Origin: JADMIH01 sp036399775
GTDB lineage: Bacteria > Chloroflexota > Chloroflexia > QHBQ01 > JADMIH01
Length of the DNA: 64,000 nt
Direction of reading: 5' to 3'
NCBI GenBank assembly: GCA_036399775.1
Contig: DASWMJ010000084.1
Span: 124,001-188,000 of the forward strand
Shown here piece by piece: positions 48,233-57,280 of the stretch (position 1 is the stretch's first letter; every line of letters begins with the position of its first letter). The translations under genes and the position numbers were made by a program. A model generated the notes under the pieces. That model saw only the letters and a program-made list of their open reading frames with translations. It was not told where the DNA came from and did not search any database.

Positions 48233-49165
48233 ATGAGCGACATAAAGCTGTTCCGTACAGATAATGACACTATTACCGAGCTAAAAGGCACCTCCGTCCA
48301 ACTCGAGAAGTCCCTCCAAACTCTAATCGAGAAGAACCTGGAAGCCTTCCTCGGCGTTCGCTTCCTCGCGTCCGAATACTCCACAGGCAAGGCCCACGCA
48401 GGTAGGATCGACACCCTGGGCCTGGACGAGAACGGCTACCCGGTCATCATCGAGTACAAGCGCGCCACCAATGAGAACGTCATCAACCAGGGTCTCTTCT
48501 ACCTCAACTGGCTCATGGACCATAAAGCCGACTTCAAGCTCCTCGTCATAGAGCGCCTGGGTGGCGACGTAGCCAAAAGTATAGAGTGGTCTAGCCCGCG
48601 CCTGCTCTGCATCGCCGGCGACTTCACGAAGTACGATGAGCACGCGATCCAGCAAATCAACCGCAATATCGAATTGATCCGCTATCGCCGCTACGGCGCC
48701 GATTTCCTCTTACTTGAGCTGGTCAATACGACCGGCCAGCATACTGCCACGTCTACTGCCGGTGCGCCTGATAGCGACGGCCAGGACCCGATCATCAAAA
48801 AGCCAAAAGGCCCCTACAAGATATTCGCTGAGCTACTCGCACAGGCTGAGCCTGCCACGCGCGACCTGTATGAAGCCCTGAAAGCGTTCTGCCTTGCGCT
48901 AGGGGATGATGTCCAGCTCAATACTCTTGCCTATTACGTAGCCTTCAAGCGCCTCAAGAACTTCGTCAGCGTAGAGGTCCGCAAAACTAAGCTCATGGTA
49001 TACGTAAAGGTAAACCCGGACCATGTGCAACTGGAGGAAGGCTTCACCAGGGATATGCGTACCATCAGCCACTATGGCACGGGCGACCTTGAGATTGTTG
49101 TGGACTCTGCCGATGATCTGGAGCGCGCCAAGCCCCTCATATTGAAGAGCTACGATGTAAGTTAG
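48233..49165 (+). CDS. PD-(D/E)XK nuclease-like protein with a DUF5655-type domain
   Basis: 310 aa; ATG at 48233 with GGGGAG upstream. The N-terminal domain has EKNLEAFLGVRF then GRIDTLGLDENGYPVIIEYKRA: Glu33 or Glu37, Asp60, Glu74-x-Lys76 form a complete PD-(D/E)XK core as in NucS/RecB-like nucleases. The C-terminal domain (residues about 205-310) ends DLEIVVDSADDLERAKPLILKSYDVS and is of the DUF5655 type often seen near restriction systems. The same domain ends the following protein. Probably a nuclease linked to the type I complex or acting alone. Confidence 0.8.
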   Translation: MSDIKLFRTDNDTITELKGTSVQLEKSLQTLIEKNLEAFLGVRFLASEYSTGKAHAGRIDTLGLDENGYPVIIEYKRATNENVINQGLFYLNWLMDHKADFKLLVIERLGGDVAKSIEWSSPRLLCIAGDFTKYDEHAIQQINRNIELIRYRRYGADFLLLELVNTTGQHTATSTAGAPDSDGQDPIIKKPKGPYKIFAELLAQAEPATRDLYEALKAFCLALGDDVQLNTLAYYVAFKRLKNFVSVEVRKTKLMVYVKVNPDHVQLEEGFTRDMRTISHYGTGDLEIVVDSADDLERAKPLILKSYDVS

Positions 49166-49213
49166 ATGGCCCGCGCGAGAGTGGCGGGGTTCCTGCCTAC
49201 GGTACCTCAATCT

Positions 49214-49296
49214 CCGCCGGCACACGCGAAGCTGCGAGAGTATCGCACCGCCATTATCTCAGCCACCGGCACAGGCAAAATAGACGTAAGGAGGCA
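49214..49296 (+). repeat. Copy 3 of the hsdS 3' tail
   Basis: From CCGCCGGCACACGCGAAGCT to AAAATAGACGTAAGG, about 80 bases aligning with hsdS 47307-47383 at roughly 85 percent identity. It directly precedes, and provides the AAGGAGG ribosome site for, the pentapeptide-repeat gene. Confidence 0.85.
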
Positions 49297-49299
49297 AAT

Positions 49300-50541
49300 T
49301 TGACACGACCTGACTCTATACTCAAATATGTCGCCATACTGATCGCGGTTGCGGCTGTGGTCGTGGTTGTCGGGGGCTATTTTTACGGCTGGGAGTGGAC
49401 CGGCTTGAACGCCTACACCGCCAGTGATCAGTACCATCCATACAAAACCTTGTGGGATTGGCTTGGTCTCTTTATCGTTCCTGCTGCCATTGCCCTCATT
49501 GCATATTTCTTTAACCGCTCGGAACGCATAAGTAGCGCTCGTATAGCCGAAGAAGGTCGCCGTGAAAGAGCCCTCCAGGATTACCTGGACCAGATGTCAT
49601 CGCTCTTGCTCGAGCACAAGCTTCACGGCTCTACCCCTGATGCGCCTGTTCAGGATGTGGCTCGCGCTAAGACAATTACCGTGCTCAGCGATCTTAGGGA
49701 CGATGGACGCCGCAAGGGTAGTATTCTTCAATTTCTGCGCGAGGCTGAGCTTATCACTCTCTACCCCTCCACTGAGGCCCTGCCAGGTAACGATCAACCG
49801 CAGCCTGTCATACCACTTCATGACGCTGATTTTACATATACCTATGCCCCTGGCCGCATCCTCACCAAGTGCAATCTCAACAATGTTGATCTATCTCATG
49901 CCAACCTCAACAAGACCCAGCTAAATCTCAGCCGGCTACGAAGTGCGCTGCTCGTTTCCGCCAACCTTGCAGGTGCGGACCTGAGTGAAGCCGACCTGAG
50001 TAAAGCCAACCTGACGGGGGCTATCCTCACCGGGGCTATCCTCGACCGTGCAATCTTTACAGATGCGATAATAAGCGAGAGCCAGATTGAATCGGCCGCC
50101 AGCCACAATGAAATAATTCGACCAGGGAGTGATGAATATGACATGCCCGATATCCCTGACATTGCCCAGGGTTCCGGCCAGGACCCTGCTTACTCCACGT
50201 CCAACAACGCTGAGCGGCGTCAGGCGCTGGATGACCTCTATCAAGATCTGGCAACTGTGCTATGTGGCCTGGGGTCCGATGTTAAAGAGAACGAGCGTGG
50301 GTCCTATACAGCCTTCAGGAGGAGAAAGAACTTTGCCAGTGTCGTCAAGCGATACAAAGATGGCGCTCTCCTACTCTACTTGAACTTAAATCCCGACAAA
50401 GTTCCTTTTGAAAAGGGCTTTGGGCGCGACGTACGCAACATCGGACACAATGGCACGGGCGACCTCGAGCTGCGTATCCGCGATCTCAAAGATATAGACC
50501 GGGCAAAAGAACTTATCAAAACGAGCTATGAGATAAGCTGA
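49300..50541 (+). CDS. Membrane protein with pentapeptide repeats and a DUF5655-type domain
   Basis: 413 aa from a TTG at 49300 with AAGGAGG upstream. Two transmembrane helices (about residues 9-27 and 54-70) are followed by a helical segment, then about 15 pentapeptide repeats (LTKCNLNNVDLSHANLNKTQ and AGADLSEADLSKANLTGAIL, residues about 185-265) that should form a right-handed beta-helix. The C-terminal 110 residues match the end of the preceding protein (NPDKVPFEKGFGRDVRNIGHNGTGDLEL against NPDHVQLEEGFTRDMRTIS.YGTGDLEI). Such a combination in an hsd operon is new to me. It ends 5 bp before hsdR. Confidence 0.78.
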   Translation: MTRPDSILKYVAILIAVAAVVVVVGGYFYGWEWTGLNAYTASDQYHPYKTLWDWLGLFIVPAAIALIAYFFNRSERISSARIAEEGRRERALQDYLDQMSSLLLEHKLHGSTPDAPVQDVARAKTITVLSDLRDDGRRKGSILQFLREAELITLYPSTEALPGNDQPQPVIPLHDADFTYTYAPGRILTKCNLNNVDLSHANLNKTQLNLSRLRSALLVSANLAGADLSEADLSKANLTGAILTGAILDRAIFTDAIISESQIESAASHNEIIRPGSDEYDMPDIPDIAQGSGQDPAYSTSNNAERRQALDDLYQDLATVLCGLGSDVKENERGSYTAFRRRKNFASVVKRYKDGALLLYLNLNPDKVPFEKGFGRDVRNIGHNGTGDLELRIRDLKDIDRAKELIKTSYEIS

Positions 50542-50546
50542 TCACG

Positions 50547-53498
50547 ATGGATATCACCGAACGCGCGCTGGAAGACCAGATAGAGAGCCACCTCGTGCAA
50601 GTCCACGGCTACCGCAAGCGTGCCCAGGATCACTACAGCAAGGCCGACTGCCTGGATTGGGGGCTTGTCCTCGAATTCATCACCACCACCCAGCCGGACG
50701 CATGGCGCGATCTGGTTCGCCAGCACGGGACAGCAGCCGAGGAAAAGTTCCGCAAGCGCCTCACCCAGGAGATAGAGCGCCGTGGCACCCTCGATGTGCT
50801 CCGCAGGGGCGTCAAGGACTACGGTTGTTACTTCCATCTCGCCTACTTCGCGCCCGCCTCTTCCCTCAATACCGAGCATACCGCTCTCTACAGCAAGAAT
50901 ATCCTATCCGTTCTGCGCCAGTGCAGCTACAGCACCCACACCAGGGGTGAGTTGGACCTCGTTCTATTCCTCAACGGCCTACCCTTCGCCACAGCAGAGC
51001 TAAAGAACCATCTAACAGGCCAGACCTTCGAGCAAGCTAAGGAGCAGTATAAAAAGGACCGCAACCCCAGGGGCGAGCTGCTCCTTGCCTTCAAGCGCTG
51101 CCTGGTGCATTTCGCGGTGGACGACGACCAGGTTTACATGACCACCCGCCTGGCAGGCAGCGATACCCGCTTCCTCCCCTTCAACCGGGGCCACGCCAAT
51201 GACGCGGGCAACCCGCCCAACCCACAGGGCTACGCCTCATCTTATCTCTGGGAAGAAGTTCTCAGCCCGGCGAGCGTCCTTGAGCTAGTGGGCAGCTTCG
51301 CCCACGTGCAAGCCACCGAGCGCGACGGCAAGAAGTCCGAAGACCTCATCTTCCCCCGCTACCACCAGCGTGATGCCGTCCGCAGCCTGGTGGCCCACGC
51401 GCGCCAGCATGGTCCTGGCCAACAGTACCTCATCCAGCATAGTGCGGGCAGCGGCAAGAGCAACTCCATAGCTTGGCTCGCCCATCGCCTCTCAACCCTG
51501 CATGACAGCCACGACGCCCGCGTGTTCGACTCCGTTGTCATTATCACTGACCGCCGTATCCTTGATAGGCAGTTGCAGGATACCGTCAAGCAGTTCGAGC
51601 AGACCCCAGGCGTCGTGCGCGTGATTGACAAGGACAGCGCTCAGCTCGCCCAGGCCCTCGAAGATGGCGATGATATAGTAGTAACCACCCTACAGAAGTT
51701 CCCCTTTGTCGTAGGCAAGATAGGCGCGCTCAAGGGCCATCGCTTCGCCGTCATCGTAGACGAGGCCCATTCCTCCCAGACCGGGGAGAGCACCAAGAGC
51801 CTCAAACAAGTCCTCTCGGCTGCCACCCTTGAAGAGGCCGAGCAACTCGACTCGGAGGAGATACCCACCGGCGAAGACCTCATCAACAGGAGTATGCAGG
51901 CTCGCGGCAGCCAGCCCAACCTCTCCTTTTTCGCGTTCACTGCCACACCCAAGCAGAAGACCCTGGAAACGTTCGGCACTCGTCACGGCAGCGCCTACGC
52001 GCCCTTTCACCACTACTCCATGCGCCAGGCCATCGAAGAGCAATTCATCCTCGACGTGCTGCAAAATTACACCAATTACGATACCTATTTCAACCTCCTC
52101 AAAACCGTCGAGAGCGACCCACGCTACGAGAAGACGCGCACCGTTACCCTCCTGCGCCGCTATGTGGACCTGCACGAGCATACCATCGCCCTCAAGACTG
52201 CCCTCATGGTCGAGCACTTCCTCGCCAATACCATGCACCGCATCCCCGACGACAAGGGTCACGGCCAGGCCAAAGCCATGCTTGTCACACGCAGTCGCCT
52301 GCACGCCGTCCTCTTCAAGCAGGCGTTCGATGCTTACTTACGCACCCGCAACCTCCCCATCAAAGCCCTCGTCGCCTTCTCCGGTGCTGTCGACCATGAC
52401 GGGTTGGAGTACACCGAGCCTCAAATGAACGGCTTCCCCGACACCCAGACCGCCTCTACCTTCAACATGCCGGAGTACCGCTTCCTGATAGCGGCTGAAA
52501 AGTTCCAGACAGGCTTCGACCAGCCCTTGCTGCATACCATGTACGTCGACAAGGTGCTAAGTGGCGTCGCCGCCGTACAGACCCTCAGCAGGCTTAACCG
52601 CACCCATCACCGCAAGACCGAAACCATGGTGCTCGACTTCGGCAACACCGCCGAGGATATCCAGCAGGCGTTCCAGCCCTATTACGAGACCACCATCCTG
52701 AGTGAGGGCACCGACCCCAACCGGCTGTACGACCTTCAGAGGAGCCTGGACGACTTCCGCCTGTATACCGAGAGCCAGGTCGCCGAGGTAGCCGAGATAT
52801 TCCTGCGGCAAGGCGAGAAGGCTGCCAGGTTGCAGCCCCTCCTCATGTCAGTGGTGAGCGAGTATCGTAAGATAGAAGACGGCAAGCAGCGCGCCGCGTT
52901 CAAGCACCACCTGCGTCAGTATGTGCGTCACTACGCTTTCCTGTCTCAGGTGATACCATTCAAAGACCGCGACCTGGAGAGGCTATATTTATTCGCACGC
53001 CTGCTCCTCTACAAGCTGCCGACCGAAAACGAGCAGCTACCGAGCGACGTGCTAGATAAAGTTGACCTGGAGACTTACCGCATCCAGCAGCTCAGCAGTG
53101 GCGGTATAAGCCTAACCAATGGTAATGGCTCTCTCGACCCGCTAGCCGACCTAGAAGCCGCCGCACTCGCACAGAGCGAGCAGGCATCCCTTTCCCAGAT
53201 AATCAAGGACATAAACGAGCGTTTCGGCACATCATTTACCGAGGCGGATCGAGTATTCTTCGCCGAACTGAAAACTCGTCTGGCGGCCAACGAGAGCTTG
53301 CAGGCCAGCGCGCGGATAAACGTCCCGGATAATGTCCGCCTCTTGCATGACGCCATCTTCGGTCAGGTGCTCCACAGCATGATCGAAAACAACTTCGATA
53401 TGTTCAAACGCATAAACGATGACCCTGCATTCGGCGACGCTATCCGCGCTGCCGTTTTCGACCAGGTCTACAAGGATCTCACCCGGCAGGCTGAGTAA
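50547..53498 (+). CDS. hsdR: Type I restriction endonuclease subunit
   Basis: 983 aa. The N-terminal nuclease domain has GELDLVLFLNGLPFATAELK (Asp and Glu-x-Lys near residues 135-151). The Snf2-type helicase follows: Walker A HSAGSGKSNSIAW near residue 298, VIITDRRILDRQLQD, DEAH box VDEAHSSQTGES near 404, FFAFTATPKQKT, and motif VI QTLSRLNRTH. It translocates DNA and cuts far from the unmethylated site. It is the last gene of the operon, separated from hsdS by three accessory genes. Confidence 0.95.
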   Translation: MDITERALEDQIESHLVQVHGYRKRAQDHYSKADCLDWGLVLEFITTTQPDAWRDLVRQHGTAAEEKFRKRLTQEIERRGTLDVLRRGVKDYGCYFHLAYFAPASSLNTEHTALYSKNILSVLRQCSYSTHTRGELDLVLFLNGLPFATAELKNHLTGQTFEQAKEQYKKDRNPRGELLLAFKRCLVHFAVDDDQVYMTTRLAGSDTRFLPFNRGHANDAGNPPNPQGYASSYLWEEVLSPASVLELVGSFAHVQATERDGKKSEDLIFPRYHQRDAVRSLVAHARQHGPGQQYLIQHSAGSGKSNSIAWLAHRLSTLHDSHDARVFDSVVIITDRRILDRQLQDTVKQFEQTPGVVRVIDKDSAQLAQALEDGDDIVVTTLQKFPFVVGKIGALKGHRFAVIVDEAHSSQTGESTKSLKQVLSAATLEEAEQLDSEEIPTGEDLINRSMQARGSQPNLSFFAFTATPKQKTLETFGTRHGSAYAPFHHYSMRQAIEEQFILDVLQNYTNYDTYFNLLKTVESDPRYEKTRTVTLLRRYVDLHEHTIALKTALMVEHFLANTMHRIPDDKGHGQAKAMLVTRSRLHAVLFKQAFDAYLRTRNLPIKALVAFSGAVDHDGLEYTEPQMNGFPDTQTASTFNMPEYRFLIAAEKFQTGFDQPLLHTMYVDKVLSGVAAVQTLSRLNRTHHRKTETMVLDFGNTAEDIQQAFQPYYETTILSEGTDPNRLYDLQRSLDDFRLYTESQVAEVAEIFLRQGEKAARLQPLLMSVVSEYRKIEDGKQRAAFKHHLRQYVRHYAFLSQVIPFKDRDLERLYLFARLLLYKLPTENEQLPSDVLDKVDLETYRIQQLSSGGISLTNGNGSLDPLADLEAAALAQSEQASLSQIIKDINERFGTSFTEADRVFFAELKTRLAANESLQASARINVPDNVRLLHDAIFGQVLHSMIENNFDMFKRINDDPAFGDAIRAAVFDQVYKDLTRQAE

Positions 53499-53720
53499 TC
53501 CTGTACCTTCATCTCACGGCGTTCATCGCTACCCAACATTTCCAAGTATACTTTGCTGGGGCTACAATTCTATACAGAGGATAGGGGGCAAAGGAGGTCG
53601 GGTGAAACGCGGCAGTGCGCTCGGCGGCATTACGCAAGATTCCTATCGCGAGACTGCGCTTATGGCCCATTTCGCCGTATAGTCTAGGGGACTCTTGTGC
53701 AATACGTCGCCCATGGCCCG

Positions 53721-54146
53721 TCAAGTCCGATCTTGACTCACGCTGACAAGCCCCACAGACCCTTCGCCGGCCACAAGTTGCTCTAGCTCCACGAGACGTC
53801 GCTCCAAGCCTGTCATCTCACGTAGCTTGATTATCAATTCAAACGCGGCAACCGTAGCACGTAACCGCACGTTAGGTGGCATGTGTTCGTCTAGCATCAA
53901 GACCAAAAGCGTGGTGGCCGCTGTATCGGCGGCACCTATCAGCCGCGTTGCAGCTAGCGAAATCGCGTGCGATTCCGCTTCACGGAGTGCGGTTTGGAAT
54001 TGGATATCCTCGGCCAGCCAGCGCCTGAGGGTCCTTTCGGGTACATCTGCTTGACGCGCCGCGTGCCGAATGTCTACTCCCTCCATCATCGCCAGTAGAG
54101 CACGCTGCTTGCGGCTGGATAGGATTGGTGTGCCATTATCTGCCAT
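53721..54146 (-). CDS. HTH protein of phBC6A51/terminase-small-like type
   Basis: 141 aa. The N-terminal 60 residues (RKQRALLAMMEGVDIRHAARQADVPERTLRRWL) are a clear helix-turn-helix of the homeodomain-like phBC6A51 class. The rest is helical (ATTLLVLMLDEHMPPNVRLRATVAAFELIIKL). Similar proteins occur on Chloroflexota and Firmicutes mobile elements and resemble small terminases, but no large terminase is present. It overlaps the upstream gene by 11 bp. Confidence 0.7.
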   Translation of the reverse strand: MADNGTPILSSRKQRALLAMMEGVDIRHAARQADVPERTLRRWLAEDIQFQTALREAESHAISLAATRLIGAADTAATTLLVLMLDEHMPPNVRLRATVAAFELIIKLREMTGLERRLVELEQLVAGEGSVGLVSVSQDRT

Positions 54147-54750
54147 CGTGTGCCACTCCTTCTGCTTTCACCTGTTGGACCTGCTGTTTCAATCGCCCGA
54201 TACTCTCTATGGTCGCGCGGATGCGCGCGAGTCTTTCCCGTTCTTCGGCTTTAGCTCCCTGACTGGCTGCCTGCTGCTCAACTACCTCGAGCCACGTGTC
54301 ATATGGCGGTCTGTCGCGAACTTGCAGGCAATCCAGGAAATGGTAATAGTCTAGCGTGATACGTAAGGCCTGCGCACGTTCGGCTTCGGCATCCCAATTC
54401 TTGCCCCAACGCCACGGTGCATTCCGTTGCGAGGCCTCAGCCTTCGCAATCTTTTCTGCCTCAAAGTGTCCTTCACGCTCACGCCGGGCAAGCATCAAGC
54501 GAAGCCAGCCCAAGAATTCAGTAGAGTAAGCAGCCCCATACAAAGTACTTGTCGCCTCTGCTTGACGGGCCGCTTCCTCAAGCTCGTCAAGATGGAGCCA
54601 AATTTGATACTCTCCAAGAAGTTGTCGGGCAGCAGCATATGCTTTCATGTGCTGGTCCAACTCTAGACCCTGCTCTTGAGGTTGCAGGGCTTTCTCCACG
54701 CGCTCCAGCCTACCGCCGAAGCTTTTTACCCCGCTTCCTCTTCGCACCAT
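54136..54750 (-). CDS. Hypothetical helical protein of the island
   Basis: 204 aa from the ATG at 54750, preceded by AGGAGGG seven bases upstream; an earlier in-frame ATG at 54816 lacks one. Almost wholly alpha-helical with coiled-coil ends (GRLERVEKALQPQ and IGRLKQQVQQVKAEG) and a middle rich in Glu, Arg and Trp. I recognise no family. Paired with the HTH gene (11-bp overlap), it resembles the small accessory genes found with mobile-element terminase-like proteins. Confidence 0.55.
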   Translation of the reverse strand: MVRRGSGVKSFGGRLERVEKALQPQEQGLELDQHMKAYAAARQLLGEYQIWLHLDELEEAARQAEATSTLYGAAYSTEFLGWLRLMLARREREGHFEAEKIAKAEASQRNAPWRWGKNWDAEAERAQALRITLDYYHFLDCLQVRDRPPYDTWLEVVEQQAASQGAKAEERERLARIRATIESIGRLKQQVQQVKAEGVAHDGR

Positions 54751-54958
54751 TCGTCTTCCCTCCTCTGAAGGATAAAGGATGTGGCTCCTGCACAGGCCAC
54801 TTCGCAATCTGCACATAGCACCTTTTGGGGCACTGATAGGGCGGTTCTAGCCCCGAAATTGCCGCTTTCGCTTCTGGATTTGCCTGCTGGTCAGGAACGT
54901 CCAGGATTGGTGTTGCCGAGTGTGGCTGCTCCCGTGGAGGACTGTTCCCATAATGTTC

Positions 54959-56110
54959 CTAGGTGAGCAGATGATACCTCACGGGATCACCCCTTACTCC
55001 TTTACCGGTTGTACCTACTAAGCTAAGCTCTATTGCGGCCTCAAGATCGCGGGTTATTGTTTTCACAGAAGGCTTTGGAATACTTGCATCTCCGCCAGTA
55101 GGCCACTGTTCGAAGATTTCCTCTGGAAGTTTCCCCGGCGGCACTGTGGGAAGCAGTGGGAGCAAAATATCCAACCTATCGTCGGCACGTGCATCGGACT
55201 TGGTGCCAATGAGAGAATAAGTGCCGTGTTCCTTGTCCAACTGGACAACTACCAAGCTTGGCGTTTGGTCGAAGCGCGAGTAGGCCTTAAGTTCCCGTCG
55301 CGTATCATTATGCTGTTTGGCATCTAACCGACGCATCTCCAGGATAATATCCACAAAACCACCTATGGCACCTGTACCGCGTGTTGCTTGGCCTTCGCTA
55401 GCATCACCCTTCTTCGGGTGCGCCACCAGTAGCACAGCGATGTCTAATTCTGTAAGCAGGTTCAGGGGCCTTAGCGCGGCCAGCACCTGGGCCGCGTCGT
55501 TCTCATCTCGTACGCCGCCCCATAGGTTGGGGAGTGAATCGAGTATCACGAGACCATATCCGCCTGCTTGTGCTTGCTTCGCCACCCATTTGATGAAGTC
55601 CAGCCAATCTTTCGCGCTGGGCGTTGTCTTGAATGGCTTAGGCGTAAGGGCGATGTGGTCCTTCAGCTTCAAAGTGTCTCTACGCGCCGCCCATATAGAT
55701 TTACTTTCTTCGGTTATGACAAGGACTTTCGCGTGCCGGATACATTGCCCGCAAAACGTGGCCTGGGCAGCTTCGAGCGCCTTCAGCAAGGCTGTCAGAA
55801 ATGTGGTCTTACCAATCTTCCACAAACCCGTGAACATGGTGATGATCCCTGGAGCCAGGTACCCATCCAATATCCATCGAATCTTGGCATCTTCGCCATC
55901 TGCCAGCAAGGTGCTTAGCGGGAAAACCTGCCACCCCTCCGTACCAATTCGTTTCTCGACAGCCCCACCCCCTAATAGGGGCTGCTGTCCTGAAACGAAT
56001 TCTGCATCGGCGCTGCCTGGTTTGTATCGGCCCACTAAACGCGCTATGGCCTTTACCTCCTCATCAGGCAATGGTGGGTCGCACTCCTCCTTGTTGAGGC
56101 CAATTAGCAT
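54959..56110 (-). CDS. RepA-like AAA ATPase, 5'-truncated primase-helicase
   Basis: 383 aa as drawn. The RecA-like ATPase has Walker A FTGLWKIGKTTF (residues about 93-104), with Trp-Lys-Ile instead of the usual small residues, and Walker B YGLVILDSLPNL, then AVLLVAHPKKGD and RGTGAIGG, as in RepA/AAA_25 proteins. Homology begins before the ATG at 56110: the same frame upstream to about 56189 reads RNSTLASYAGKLRHDGLP, a PriCT-1-type domain, and then meets a stop. So the N-terminal primase part is missing, and the start codon is uncertain. Confidence 0.65.
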   Translation of the reverse strand: MLIGLNKEECDPPLPDEEVKAIARLVGRYKPGSADAEFVSGQQPLLGGGAVEKRIGTEGWQVFPLSTLLADGEDAKIRWILDGYLAPGIITMFTGLWKIGKTTFLTALLKALEAAQATFCGQCIRHAKVLVITEESKSIWAARRDTLKLKDHIALTPKPFKTTPSAKDWLDFIKWVAKQAQAGGYGLVILDSLPNLWGGVRDENDAAQVLAALRPLNLLTELDIAVLLVAHPKKGDASEGQATRGTGAIGGFVDIILEMRRLDAKQHNDTRRELKAYSRFDQTPSLVVVQLDKEHGTYSLIGTKSDARADDRLDILLPLLPTVPPGKLPEEIFEQWPTGGDASIPKPSVKTITRDLEAAIELSLVGTTGKGVRGDPVRYHLLT

Positions 56111-56207
56111 AGTTTCAATCGTGGCGGCAGGAAGCCCGTCGTGCCGAAGCTTACCCGCATAACTAGCCAGTGTCGAGTTGCGTGCTCCCTCTTAGATTTT
56201 CTCCTCC

Positions 56208-57134
56208 TTAGCTAAAGCTTGATAAGCTCGCTCCATATCTGCCCAGCATCTCGCGGGAACGCCATCCGGCCAGCATCATCAAGTCACCCTCATTGCCGCC
56301 GCCTGCAAGATAGCTATGGGCAAAAGTGTGTCGGAACTGGTGCACGAACACCCCTTCGAGGCCAGCAGCGCGGGCCCTCTCTGTCACCACATGAAATATA
56401 CCGCTGTCGGTCATTCGACCATGCCTGCCAAGCCATAAGGTGGGCAGGTTAGCATCCCTAGGACCATCGCGTACTCTCAAGTATCTGTCAATGGCTGCTG
56501 CGGTCTTGCGTCCGAACGGGCAGGAGCGAGGGCGGCGACCCTTACCCAGGACAATTGCCACATTCAGATCAAGGTCTACATCGTCAACTTTCAGCCCAGC
56601 GATCTCGGCGCGGCGCATACCTGTGTCTAGCAACATGCCAATGATAGCGTTATCCCGCCTGTCTTCATAGGACTTGCCTTCACAAGTCTTTAGGAGCATC
56701 CTTAGCTCATCCTCAGTGAGTACAGCAGGCGGTTCGTCCGGTACGTGGGGAGGCTTCATATTCTGCATTGGGCTTTGCTTGATCTCGCCCTCCTCCACAG
56801 CCCACTTGAAGAATACACGGAGCGAGCGGTAACGGTTAGCAGCTGTAGCAGGTTTGAACGTGCTCACCAGATGCCCGATGAACGCCTCGGTGTGTTCGCG
56901 ATGGATGTTCTGTATTTCGGTAGGCATCCCCTGATCAGCCAGGTATTTGGCGAACAAAGTTAAAGCCTCCATATACGTCTGCACAGTACGTGGGGCTTTA
57001 TTCTTGGCTAGGAGAGAACGCCGAAAGGATGAAACTAGGACATGGAGCGAGCCGATACCTTCGGGCGGGTAGTATCGGCACGTGATTGAGTAGGGGTTAT
57101 CGTCTTCACTGGTATTGGCCTCCTGATATTTCAC
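56208..57134 (-). CDS. Tyrosine recombinase/integrase of the island
   Basis: 308 aa from a GTG at 57134. The N-terminal SAM-like domain is SFRRSLLAKNKAPRTVQTYMEALTLF-like; the catalytic domain has Arg in MRRAEIAGLKVDDVDL, HQFRHTFAHSYL (His-x-x-Arg), GWRSREMLGRYG with the nucleophile Tyr. Trp replaces the usual His in the GH/W position, which is tolerated in the family. It lies just inside the tRNA-Arg 3' end, reading the same way, the classic position for a tRNA-targeting integrase. Longer reading into the tRNA (to 57332) is not coding. Confidence 0.88.
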   Translation of the reverse strand: MKYQEANTSEDDNPYSITCRYYPPEGIGSLHVLVSSFRRSLLAKNKAPRTVQTYMEALTLFAKYLADQGMPTEIQNIHREHTEAFIGHLVSTFKPATAANRYRSLRVFFKWAVEEGEIKQSPMQNMKPPHVPDEPPAVLTEDELRMLLKTCEGKSYEDRRDNAIIGMLLDTGMRRAEIAGLKVDDVDLDLNVAIVLGKGRRPRSCPFGRKTAAAIDRYLRVRDGPRDANLPTLWLGRHGRMTDSGIFHVVTERARAAGLEGVFVHQFRHTFAHSYLAGGGNEGDLMMLAGWRSREMLGRYGASLSSFS

Positions 57135-57234
57135 GCTTGCAAATGCAATGTTATCATCTCTAATAGCATTGTGCGTGGTTTTACACCCAGGCCAGGTACC
57201 AGTAATCAGCTCTATTTGTGCGTAAAATTGTGGT

Positions 57235-57280
57235 TTTGCGCGCCCGGAGAGATTCGAACTCCCGGCCCTCTGATCCGAAG
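57235..57280. repeat. Right attachment site within tRNA-Arg
   Basis: 46 bp identical to 36952-36997. It covers the acceptor 3' strand, T arm, variable region and half of the anticodon stem-loop, plus four bases of 3' flank. Confidence 0.9.

Larger units (their letters stand above)
36952..57280. mobile_element. 20.3-kb integrative island at tRNA-Arg
   Basis: Bounded by 46-bp direct repeats of the tRNA 3' half, with a tyrosine recombinase beside the intact tRNA at the right end. Contents: split STAND/TPR protein, class II ribonucleotide reductase, type I restriction-modification operon with three extra genes, two small phage/plasmid-like genes and a truncated primase/RepA-like ATPase. No conjugation or virion genes are seen, so it is probably mobilised by its own integrase or by a helper. 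Confidence 0.85.
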
